The translations under genes and the position numbers were made by a program. From assembly GCA_018268105.1 (NCBI GenBank), contig JAFDXG010000052.1:1-35771 (forward strand): a stretch of 35,771 nucleotides of DNA. Direction: 5' to 3'. This DNA comes from Bacteroidota bacterium (GTDB taxonomy: Bacteria; Bacteroidota; Bacteroidia; Chitinophagales; Chitinophagaceae). This document shows, piece by piece, positions 1 to 6,117 of this stretch. The notes under the pieces were generated by a model, which was given only the letters and a program-made list of their open reading frames with translations, was not told where the DNA came from and did no database searches. Position 1 is the first letter of the stretch. The number at the start of each line of letters is the position of its first letter.

Positions 1-471
1 AGGAATAGCGGTGGTTTTGCTATATTTGAAAGAGGAAAGAAGTTCTTTGAATTAAGCAATCACCTGGGCAATGTACTGGCAACGGTGAGCGATGAAAAGA
101 TTGGGGTGGACGCGGATAATAATGGTACGATTGATTATTATACGGCGGATGTGGTAAGTGCGCAGGATTATTATCCTTTTGGTATGGGCATGCCTGCCCG
201 AACATTTTCAATGGGCGGGTCGGGGAGATACAGGTATGGGTTTAACTCACAAGAACGAAGCACAGAAATTGGTGAAGACTCTTACAATGCTGAGTATTGG
301 CAGTATGATAGCCGTATAGGCAGAAGATGGAATTTAGACCCTAAACCTAACGTAGGCATTAGTTCTTATTCAGCATTTGCTAATAATCCTATATTTTATT
401 GCGACCCATTGGGTGATACAACTGTTACCGGAGCAGGAGGTACCCATAGTATAGATTTAGATGAGAAATAA
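1..471 (+). CDS. RHS repeat-associated core domain protein, 3' part (5' end outside window)
   Basis: The frame is open from the first base, so the gene begins upstream; the GTG at 85 is internal. The peptide reads through the classical Bacteroidota RHS core: ELSNHLGNVLATVSD, then YYPFGMGMPARTFS, YRYGFNSQE, YWQYDSRIGRRWNLDP, and NNPIFYCDPLGDTT. In polymorphic toxins this core forms the end of a YD-repeat shell that encloses a variable C-terminal toxin, with the DPLG motif marking the junction. A TAA at 469-471 ends the frame about 20 codons after DPLG. The same frame then continues open to 1275, so this is very probably the front part of a longer gene broken by a nonsense codon. The RHS family call is secure. 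Whether the stop is real, a sequencing error or read through cannot be told from sequence alone. Confidence 0.9.
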   Translation, partial: RNSGGFAIFERGKKFFELSNHLGNVLATVSDEKIGVDADNNGTIDYYTADVVSAQDYYPFGMGMPARTFSMGGSGRYRYGFNSQERSTEIGEDSYNAEYWQYDSRIGRRWNLDPKPNVGISSYSAFANNPIFYCDPLGDTTVTGAGGTHSIDLDEK

Positions 472-1275
472 AACTCATTAGAGTTCTATAACTCCAATAA
501 TAATTATACAGTATCTGGCACACAAACTCCTGTACCAGTACAACCAGGGCAGTTGCGGTCATTTTCAAATGCATTAGGGAAGTTCAGCGCCAGATGGACA
601 ACAGATGAAAATGGAAACGCAATCTTTGCCGGGTATAAGAACGATAAAAATCAAACTTTAGATGCAACGGTAAAAGAACTAAGTGAGTTTATATCAAGCT
701 GGAAATTCAAACTCTGGAGCTTTGGCAATTACTTAATGGGAGAGCATGATAAAGATCCCTTAGGATTTAATCTAAAGCTTACCACTACATTGCTTACGAT
801 GTCAGCAATGCAAGCGGTTGAGCCAGTTGGTTATTCGAGAGGCTATAATCCGAGTGTTACACTCTCTGAAGAATTTAGTACAATGGTATCATCAAGCCCT
901 TACGCGGGTGTTAGAGCGGTTTCCAACTTTCTAATTGAGCAAGGAGTACCAAGAGCAACAAGAGTCCAAATAATTAATTCTTTTGAAATAGAAACAATGA
1001 CCCTTAAAATAGCAGATAATAATACCTTTGGATTACGGTTCTTCGATAATATTAATGCTTACGAAAAAGGCAGATATATGTTCCCTTCGTTTGCAAATAG
1101 CACTAATCGATTTGGTTTAGCATTGCCATATCAATGGAATAGAATGACCAAGCTCACACAATTTCAAATACGGCCTGGCTCACCATACATATTTGGTAGG
1201 GCAGCAGCCCAAGGAAATATAGGAGGCGGAGCAAATCAAATATTTGTACCTAATCTTAGTAATTTAATTAAATAA
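472..1275 (+). CDS. Orphaned C-terminal (candidate toxin) region of the RHS protein
   Basis: This stretch lies in the same reading frame as the RHS core, separated from it only by the TAA at 469-471. It is open from 472 for 267 codons. The first possible start is a TTG at 553, with no convincing leader, and the first in-frame ATG is much later (codon for MGEHDKD). It is therefore better read as the detached C-terminus than as an independent gene. The segment has a linker (NSNNNYTVSGTQTPVPVQPG), a hydrophobic stretch (LKLTTTLLTMSAMQAV) and a compact tail ending in GRAAAQGNIGGGANQIFV. Glycine-rich ends of this kind occur in secreted toxin domains of RHS and related proteins, but I do not recognise a named toxin family. 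Placement after DPLG and immediately before a small gene fits a variable RHS toxin cassette. Enzymatic activity is unknown. Confidence 0.65.
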   Translation, partial: NSLEFYNSNNNYTVSGTQTPVPVQPGQLRSFSNALGKFSARWTTDENGNAIFAGYKNDKNQTLDATVKELSEFISSWKFKLWSFGNYLMGEHDKDPLGFNLKLTTTLLTMSAMQAVEPVGYSRGYNPSVTLSEEFSTMVSSSPYAGVRAVSNFLIEQGVPRATRVQIINSFEIETMTLKIADNNTFGLRFFDNINAYEKGRYMFPSFANSTNRFGLALPYQWNRMTKLTQFQIRPGSPYIFGRAAAQGNIGGGANQIFVPNLSNLIK

Positions 1276-1278
1276 ATT

Positions 1279-1536
1279 ATGGTTGATATAAACTTTAGCA
1301 GGAGATTAAATGAATTAATTGAGGAAATAAAAAGTGAAAATGAAAATAGCCACAATTCAAATCCCTCCTATCTTTATTTAATAGATAGGCTTACAAACCT
1401 TTCCATGGCAAATATAGAGAGTCAGAAAGGCGTAATAATGCATTTTATCGCAGATAGCTATAGTGGTAGTAAAAATATAGGGGCTAAGGTCGCAGAATTT
1501 ATATCACTATACACATCTAAAAAAAGAAAAAAATAA
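1279..1536 (+). CDS. Small hypothetical protein, candidate immunity protein for the RHS C-terminus
   Basis: This 85-residue protein starts with ATG three bases after the stop of the RHS C-terminal region, so the two were surely co-transcribed. It has no signal peptide or membrane segment, which suggests a cytoplasmic location. It is mostly helical in appearance and rich in charged residues, with a lysine-rich end (TSKKRKK). I do not recognise the family. In polymorphic toxin systems the gene directly after the variable C-terminus normally encodes a small cognate immunity protein that binds and neutralises the toxin domain; position and size are the only reasons for the proposal. If the upstream toxin frame is truly dead, this gene may persist as an orphan immunity gene that protects against siblings carrying the intact toxin. 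Confidence 0.6.
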   Translation: MVDINFSRRLNELIEEIKSENENSHNSNPSYLYLIDRLTNLSMANIESQKGVIMHFIADSYSGSKNIGAKVAEFISLYTSKKRKK

Positions 1537-1973
1537 ATTTCTTCTTCCCCAATCAGGCGCAAGCGTCTCGCTTGTGTCCTCTCCAGGTTTCAGCCTGCAA
1601 TACTACGGCAATGACTATACGCCAATAACCGGCAACAATAGTTGCTTTGTGCAAGTGTGGCTGGACATTTGTAACATCAACAGCAGTTTGCTACTCATCT
1701 TCAGTTCCAGCTTGACGGAATCCTATTGAGCAGTAGAATATATTTTGTACTTTAGTTTTTCAATTGGCTTTTGTTCCGGGCTTGACGTTCAATGAATACT
1801 ACACCTGCACAAAGCCCTTTTCGTTATGGGCAAGCGTAACGCACCACACCTACGGACATCAAATTTCCCATTTTGACACCTTGAAAAAATATTTTTGAAA
1901 ATTCTGTGATATTTTGACCCTTCGAGCGAATAATTAAGAAAATAGTAAATAAAACTTTTAATTATTTAAGCGA
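1537..1973. other. Intergenic stretch with repeat copy and peptide-coding remnant
   Basis: There is no complete gene here. Positions 1551-1590 carry the first copy of a dispersed repeat. The frame beginning at 1556 stays open to a TGA at 1727-1729 and would read SGASVSLVSSPGFSLQYYG and onward, without any start codon; this looks like a decayed or spurious coding remnant. Further on, 1822-1836 (cgttatgggcaagcg) is nearly the inverse of the sequence just after the next three-gene cluster. From about 1880 the sequence becomes strongly AT-rich and leads into the small lipoprotein gene. No exact TAnnTTTG promoter element was found. Confidence 0.6.
1551..1590. repeat. Dispersed repeat, copy A
   Basis: The core aatcagg, then agcgtctcgcttgtgtc, then ccaggttt is shared with copy B at 3424-3515 and in part with copy C at 6383-6451. 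It sits just after the candidate immunity gene. This copy lacks the leading aaaaatacccgg block seen in B and C. All three copies fall in gene-free gaps, as expected of a REP-like or decayed mobile repeat family. Confidence 0.5.
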
Positions 1974-2171
1974 ATGGAAAATAGACAGAACAAGGTCAAA
2001 ATTATTGCACTTATCTCAATTCTTACCTTGACAACAGGATGTGGAATAACAATTACAAGAAACCATTACTGTTCCTGTTCCGACAAAATCGTAAAAGAAC
2101 TTAATAAGAATAGGGAACAAATCAGCAATACAACATATTTATTGATAAATGAAAAGAATGGATGCAATTGA
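1974..2171 (+). CDS. Small putative lipoprotein upstream of ECF sigma factor
   Basis: This 65-residue peptide opens with a charged N-terminus (MENRQNKVK), a hydrophobic run (IIALISILTLTTG) and a lipobox-like LTTGC, so it may be lipidated at Cys 23 and anchored in a membrane. The remaining part is short and contains a CSCSDK motif. No family is recognised. Its 3' end overlaps the start of the sigma factor gene by 23 bases (14 if the sigma factor starts at 2158), which implies translational coupling and a shared role, possibly as a sensor or signal peptide. Base composition is AT-rich like the next two genes and unlike the surroundings. The overlap and the lipobox support it being a real gene; function is unknown. 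Confidence 0.55.
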   Translation: MENRQNKVKIIALISILTLTTGCGITITRNHYCSCSDKIVKELNKNREQISNTTYLLINEKNGCN

Positions 2172-2670
2172 AAAAACGGAAATATTCCTATCCATTATTC
2201 AATCCAATAAAGGAATAATCTATAAGGTTACGAATATGTATTGCAAAAATGTAGAAGACCGACAAGACCTTTCTCAGGAAATTATTATTCAATTATGGAA
2301 ATCGTTTGATAATTATGACGACAAATTCAAGCACTCAACTTGGATATACCGAATTTCATTAAATGTTGCCATATCCTTTTACCGAAAAGAGAATAGCAGA
2401 AGAAAAATAGCAAATCCTTTGATAAACGGAATTATAGATTTTTCTGACGATATTTTTAATGAAGACACAGAAATGGATTTGAAAATTTTACAACAATTGA
2501 TTTCGCAACTAAAGGATTTGGACAAGGCACTAATGTTACTTTATTTGGAAGAAAAGAGCCATAAAGAAATAGCTCAAATAATTGGTATTTCTGAAACGAA
2601 TGTAGCCACTAAAATTAATCGTATCAAAAACAACTTTAAAGAAAGTTTTTTTCAACTAAAAAATAAATAA
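2149..2670 (+). CDS. ECF (sigma-70 family) RNA polymerase sigma factor
   Basis: At 173 residues the size is right for an extracytoplasmic-function sigma factor. Region 2 is visible at about residues 20-85: DRQDLSQEIIIQLWKSF, then the TWIYRISLNVAISFYRKE stretch that binds the -10 element and core polymerase. Region 4 occupies about 120-170, with a helix-turn-helix at HKEIAQIIGISETNVATKI that would read the -35 region. Region 3 is absent, as is usual for ECF factors. The gene overlaps the upstream lipoprotein gene and is followed after one base by a membrane protein gene, so the three form an operon. It probably directs transcription of its own cluster and other targets on a membrane-derived signal. 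An alternative start is the ATG at 2158. High AT content suggests acquisition by transfer. Confidence 0.9.
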   Translation: MKRMDAIEKTEIFLSIIQSNKGIIYKVTNMYCKNVEDRQDLSQEIIIQLWKSFDNYDDKFKHSTWIYRISLNVAISFYRKENSRRKIANPLINGIIDFSDDIFNEDTEMDLKILQQLISQLKDLDKALMLLYLEEKSHKEIAQIIGISETNVATKINRIKNNFKESFFQLKNK

Positions 2671-2671
2671 A

Positions 2672-3331
2672 ATGGAAAATACAGAATTGATTAGCATTTG
2701 GAAATCACAAAACGCTAAAATTGAAAAAACATTAGCAATTAATGAATTGCTTTTAAAAGAAGTTACCAACAATAAAGCCAAGATTTCTTTGAAGTCATTG
2801 ATAGCATTAAAAACTGTAGGAATAGTTGCTTTTATCCTTTACATTTTGCTTTTAAGCTACTTTTTAGTCTATGCAATTTCTAACTACACCTCTGCCTTGA
2901 ATTATTTTATCGTTTCAATTTCGGTAATCACTTTAGTTAATATAAAAGGGCTTGCCGATTATATAAAACATCTTGTCTGGGCGAATAATGTTAATTATGA
3001 CGGAAGCATAATGGAAATTCAACAGCAATTATCACGACTACAATTATCTATCATCAAGCACGCTAAAGGAATGTGTTTACAAATTCCATTTTACACCACA
3101 TTCTATTTGAGCAACAAATGGTTTCCGCAGGATGTCGGACTTGGTTACATCATTTTACAAATAATAGTGACAAGTTCATTTGTGTTTTTGACTTATTGGC
3201 TATATAAAAACCATAAACCTGAAAACTTGGACAAGAAATGGTTTAGGAATTTGATTGCAGGTTCGGGCGGAAAACCTGTGATGAAAGCAATGGAATTTTA
3301 TAAAGAAATAGAAGATTTTAAAAAAGATTGA
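2672..3331 (+). CDS. Membrane protein, candidate non-canonical anti-sigma factor
   Basis: This 219-residue protein starts one base after the sigma factor stop. The first 48 residues are soluble and charged (MENTELISIWKSQNAKIEKTL). Hydrophobic segments follow at about 50-72, 78-96 and 155-177, with a weaker one near 135. The C-terminus is soluble and ends in lysine-rich EFYKEIEDFKKD. A cytoplasmic N-terminal helix ahead of membrane spans, encoded directly after an ECF factor, is the general plan of anti-sigma factors. No zinc-binding HxxxCxxC motif of the ZAS type is present, so it would be a divergent type. The assignment rests on gene order and topology; it could instead be a membrane protein regulated by the sigma factor. 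Confidence 0.7.
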   Translation: MENTELISIWKSQNAKIEKTLAINELLLKEVTNNKAKISLKSLIALKTVGIVAFILYILLLSYFLVYAISNYTSALNYFIVSISVITLVNIKGLADYIKHLVWANNVNYDGSIMEIQQQLSRLQLSIIKHAKGMCLQIPFYTTFYLSNKWFPQDVGLGYIILQIIVTSSFVFLTYWLYKNHKPENLDKKWFRNLIAGSGGKPVMKAMEFYKEIEDFKKD

Positions 3332-3338
3332 CAAAAAA

Positions 3339-3374
3339 CGCCTGCCCATAAGCGGTTTGGCTCAGCAGGAGGCG
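3339..3374 (+). other. Hairpin directly after the sigma cassette
   Basis: Starting seven bases after the stop of the membrane protein gene, cgcctgc and gcaggaggcg can pair with a two-base bulge around a loop containing ataagcggtttggct. No run of T follows, so it is a weak candidate for an intrinsic terminator. Its left arm region (cgcctgcccataagcg) is nearly the inverse complement of 1822-1836, so it may instead be a boundary of the AT-rich cassette. Confidence 0.35.
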
Positions 3375-3423
3375 ACGAATAAATCCCCTAAAGCGCAAGC
3401 ATATGAATCAACTATATAAGGTT

Positions 3424-3515
3424 AAAAAATACCCGGGAATCAGGAGCGTCTCACTTGTGTCGTAAGTACCAGGTTTGTAATTAATTATCGAATCCGGTCA
3501 ATGGTATTGACATTT
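3424..3515. repeat. Dispersed repeat, copy B
   Basis: This is the most complete copy. It has aaaaaatacccgggaatcagg, then gcgtctcacttgtgtc, a ccaggttt, and after a diverged stretch ccggtcaatggtattgacattt. Copy C at 6383-6451 shares both the leading block and the trailing gacattt block in the same order. Copy A at 1551-1590 shares the middle. The shared order of blocks makes chance unlikely. Confidence 0.55.
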
Positions 3516-3539
3516 CTTTCCCAATGGGGATATTCAAAA

Positions 3540-3620
3540 CCAGGCTGCCGTGCAAAGGGTGTGACCCGGGCGAACAAAGAGTTGTTGAATTTAGATAATC
3601 GTCTATTGAAAAGTCATTGA
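3540..3620 (+). pseudogene. Degenerate peptide-coding remnant, copy 1
   Basis: The frame reads PGCRAKGVTRANKELLNLDN and then RLLKSH before a TGA at 3618-3620. The remnant at 4589-4774 reads PGSRM, stop, TETQGNKDMFNLDNQLLK at identical spacing and with synonymous base differences. Two copies matched at protein level imply descent from a former coding gene, perhaps a mobile-element gene that I cannot name. There is no start codon. It runs right up to the stop of the convergent gene at 3621. Confidence 0.45.
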
Positions 3621-4202
3621 TTACTGCTTCATCCGATTTACCTCCTCGTCCAGTTTTTCTTTCAATTCTTTTTCATTCATTTTTTGAGCAAAAATTTCTA
3701 CAATTACATTTTCGCCATTTACCTGAGTTTCTGTTTTGGCAGAATAAAAGTCGAACTTCCAGCTTAACGGTGGGTTTATTTGAGCAGCATATTCCAGTGA
3801 TTTCTGAATATGAATATTACTGTCGCTGGTTATAGTAATTGATCTGTTTAATAACCCTTTTGACGGAATGTCGGATTTCTTAAGTCCGCTATTATCATAC
3901 ACGATAAAGAAATAAGGGCGGGAGGTTTCAATATTTATCATGGTATATCTTGATGAATACACATACCATGCGGTGCAGACCACTAAAAAAATAAACTCGA
4001 AAATAACCAGCTTTTTATAGGCAATTTTTGAAATTAAAAATCTGTCTGCTGCAAAAACAATGGTTAGAAAAATAATGTAAATGACCAGGTAAGTAAATAT
4101 ATTGTAGTCTCTGCCGGATATAAAAAACTGGACAAAGAGGTAAATGATACCCAAAATACTGATTACTGATACAGGGGTTATTTTAAAAAAGAACAAACTC
4201 AT
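3621..4202 (-). CDS. Hypothetical membrane protein with C-terminal soluble domain
   Basis: This 193-residue protein has three likely membrane spans at about residues 8-30, 38-56 and 64-84, followed by a soluble domain of roughly 105 residues. The soluble part contains ETSRPYFFIVYDNSGLKK and ends in a charged helix (KMNEKELKEKLDEEVNRMKQ). I do not recognise the family. It is encoded 13 bases after the 90-residue membrane protein at 4216-4488 on the same strand, so the two are probably co-transcribed and may act together in the inner membrane. The opening MSLFFFK is a plausible start. Repeats and coding remnants flank the pair on both sides, which suggests an accessory island. Confidence 0.7.
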   Translation of the reverse strand: MSLFFFKITPVSVISILGIIYLFVQFFISGRDYNIFTYLVIYIIFLTIVFAADRFLISKIAYKKLVIFEFIFLVVCTAWYVYSSRYTMINIETSRPYFFIVYDNSGLKKSDIPSKGLLNRSITITSDSNIHIQKSLEYAAQINPPLSWKFDFYSAKTETQVNGENVIVEIFAQKMNEKELKEKLDEEVNRMKQ

Positions 4203-4215
4203 TACGAAATGATTT

Positions 4216-4488
4216 TCAGACGGTAAACTTGTACATAATAATCAATAGCAGGATTACATGAAGTATGACCACACCCCAATATGATTTATCAACAGCAAAT
4301 GCCACATAAATGCTGCGAAAAAAGAAAATCAGGAGGATCAGAAGTCCTGCAACTCCTACCATAAATGGAGGACCGGTAATATCATTTGCCGCTTTCGGAG
4401 TATAAAGCTTTTCGGTAAAATAAACAGCCAAAAAATACAGGACATAAAGCCCCAACGTAAACAGTAACGCTTTTAAATTAAGATGCAT
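4216..4488 (-). CDS. Small hypothetical membrane protein
   Basis: This 90-residue protein is almost entirely hydrophobic. Three membrane spans are likely at about residues 6-23, 41-59 and 71-88, with a short loop containing EKLYTPKAANDITGPP between the first and second. It is the first gene of a two-gene minus-strand unit with the larger membrane protein at 3621-4202. No catalytic motif is visible and no family is recognised. Shared topology (three spans each) and tight spacing point to a common membrane function. Confidence 0.65.
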   Translation of the reverse strand: MHLNLKALLFTLGLYVLYFLAVYFTEKLYTPKAANDITGPPFMVGVAGLLILLIFFFRSIYVAFAVDKSYWGVVILHVILLLIIMYKFTV

Positions 4489-4968
4489 ATATATGCGTTT
4501 TCGTCAAGAACGCTTTTTTCTAATCATTTATTTTGAGTACTCTGATTGATAATATATGCTATATACTCATTTTGAGCACATTTTCAAACCGGGCAGCCGG
4601 ATGTAGACTGAAACCCAGGGGAACAAGGACATGTTTAATTTGGACAATCAGCTACTGAAGCACATTCGCTTTGACTATAGTTTGATACCATTGGGGGATT
4701 TTTTTTCAGACAACCATGACAATAAATATAAGATTCTTCGGGTATTAAACAGGGACAACCCTCTCTATGCATGAAGTTGGGTTATCAACGTTTCGGTTTA
4801 CTGGTTTTCCATAGCTTTCCCTTTTCAAAACGCCATACAGATTGGTGATTGGAAAGAATAAGTGGGTACATTGGTACCATTATTTATGGAAACAGGCATT
4901 ACACCCATTAGGTTACAAAACCGTAAGGGAAAGAAATAAAAATTACACTCCTTAAACAGAATATAACG
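4489..4968. other. Intergenic stretch with degenerate remnant
   Basis: No intact gene is present. The stretch contains the second coding remnant (4589-4774). It also holds the upstream regions of the divergent genes at 4488 (minus) and 4969 (plus). The sequence from 4775 to 4968 has no recognisable motif; the AT-rich run just before 4969 probably contains the promoter of the sialidase-like gene, but I see no exact TAnnTTTG element. Confidence 0.5.
4589..4774 (+). pseudogene. Degenerate peptide-coding remnant, copy 2
   Basis: The frame reads PGSRM, a TAG stop at 4604-4606, then TETQGNKDMFNLDNQLLK and on through HIRFDYSLIPLGDFFSDN to RDNPLYA and a TGA at 4772-4774. From the ATG at 4631 it would encode 47 residues. 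It matches copy 1 (3540-3620) through NK[ED][LM][LF]NLDN[RQ]LLK. The internal stop and truncation mark it as a relic; the parent gene is not recognised. Confidence 0.45.
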
Positions 4969-6117
4969 ATGCAGAAAAATTTTTATCCCCTTCTTTTATC
5001 CTTTCTTATTTTTTCCTGCCAGCAGGCAACTCAACATGGAGATGCCGATTCAAAAAATAATGAGCCAAAACATGTTACTGTGTACTTTAAAGAAGGCCGA
5101 TTCGGTGGTTGGCCGGCGAATAACGGAATATGGAATTGGGATAATGAAATTTTAGTAGGTTTCGCAAGAGGATATCATAAAAACCTGGGACCTACTATGC
5201 ACAATATTGACCGTGAAAAGCCGGAAGAGTCAATGTTTGCGCGCAGCCTGGACGGTGGTGAAACCTGGAGCATCGAAGATCCATCCGCGGATGGTATTTT
5301 AGTGGCCCGTGGACCCAGCCTGCATGGTACAGAACCGAAATACGCCAATCGTAAAGAGCCTGTTAAACTGACTGAACCGATTAATTTCAAGCATCCCGAT
5401 TTTGCAATGACTCTTCGATTTCTAGATTACAATAGCGGCCCATCGGTTTTTTATTATTCCTACGATCGTGGTCATAACTGGAAAGGTCCATTTACACTGG
5501 AAGTATCAGGGAAGTCGAATATCCTTGCCCGCACGGATTATATTGTACGGGATGGTAAAACCTGCCTGGCTTTTTTGTCTGCCTCCAAAAGCAATAATGA
5601 AGAAGGCAGACCGCTTTGCGCCATTACCCGTGACGGCGGGTTAGATTGGAAACTGATTACGATGATAGGACCGGAGCCAGTTGGTTTCGGTATTATGCCC
5701 TCCACTGTGCAGCTTTCAGATAATGCTTTCATAACCACCATCAGACGCAGAGAACCCGATCATCGCTGGATAGATGCCTGGTCGAGTTCCGACACCTGTA
5801 AAACATGGACCTTACTCGACCCGCCTGTAAAAAACCTCGGAGAGGGTAATCCACCATGCCTGATAAAATTAAAAGATGGCAGGCTATGTCTTACCTATGG
5901 TGTACGGGCAGAACCTTTTCGCATTGCAGCCCGCCTAAGTGAGGACAATGGTAAGAGCTGGTCTGAGGAAAGGGTATTAAGAGATGATGGTAGTGGAAGA
6001 GATATCGGCTATGTTCGTTCTGTTCAACGTCCCGACGGAAAAGTGGTTACATTGTACTATTTCCAGGATAAACAAAAACCAGAAAGATATATCGCGGCTA
6101 CCATCTGGCAACCATAA
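4969..6117 (+). CDS. Exo-sialidase-like BNR-repeat lipoprotein
   Basis: This is a 382-residue exported protein. The N-terminal hydrophobic run ends in a lipobox (FLIFSC, Cys 17), so it is probably a lipoprotein. Five Asp-box (BNR) motifs are visible: SLDGGETW (93-100), SYDRGHNW (164-171), TRDGGLDW (220-227), SSDTCKTW (273-280, with Cys in place of Gly) and SEDNGKSW (324-331). This spacing is that of a six-bladed beta-propeller of the sialidase superfamily. Candidate substrate-carboxylate arginines exist (for example in FKEGRFGGW and GYVRSVQRPDG), but the catalytic set cannot be assigned with certainty. Substrate may be sialic acid or another glycan. No sialic-acid catabolic genes lie beside it; it stands alone between two gene-poor gaps. 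Confidence 0.8.
   Translation: MQKNFYPLLLSFLIFSCQQATQHGDADSKNNEPKHVTVYFKEGRFGGWPANNGIWNWDNEILVGFARGYHKNLGPTMHNIDREKPEESMFARSLDGGETWSIEDPSADGILVARGPSLHGTEPKYANRKEPVKLTEPINFKHPDFAMTLRFLDYNSGPSVFYYSYDRGHNWKGPFTLEVSGKSNILARTDYIVRDGKTCLAFLSASKSNNEEGRPLCAITRDGGLDWKLITMIGPEPVGFGIMPSTVQLSDNAFITTIRRREPDHRWIDAWSSSDTCKTWTLLDPPVKNLGEGNPPCLIKLKDGRLCLTYGVRAEPFRIAARLSEDNGKSWSEERVLRDDGSGRDIGYVRSVQRPDGKVVTLYYFQDKQKPERYIAATIWQP

Noticed and set aside
553..1275. TTG at 553 as the start of an independent gene
   Set aside because: The frame is continuous with the RHS core except for one stop codon, and nothing resembling a leader precedes the TTG.
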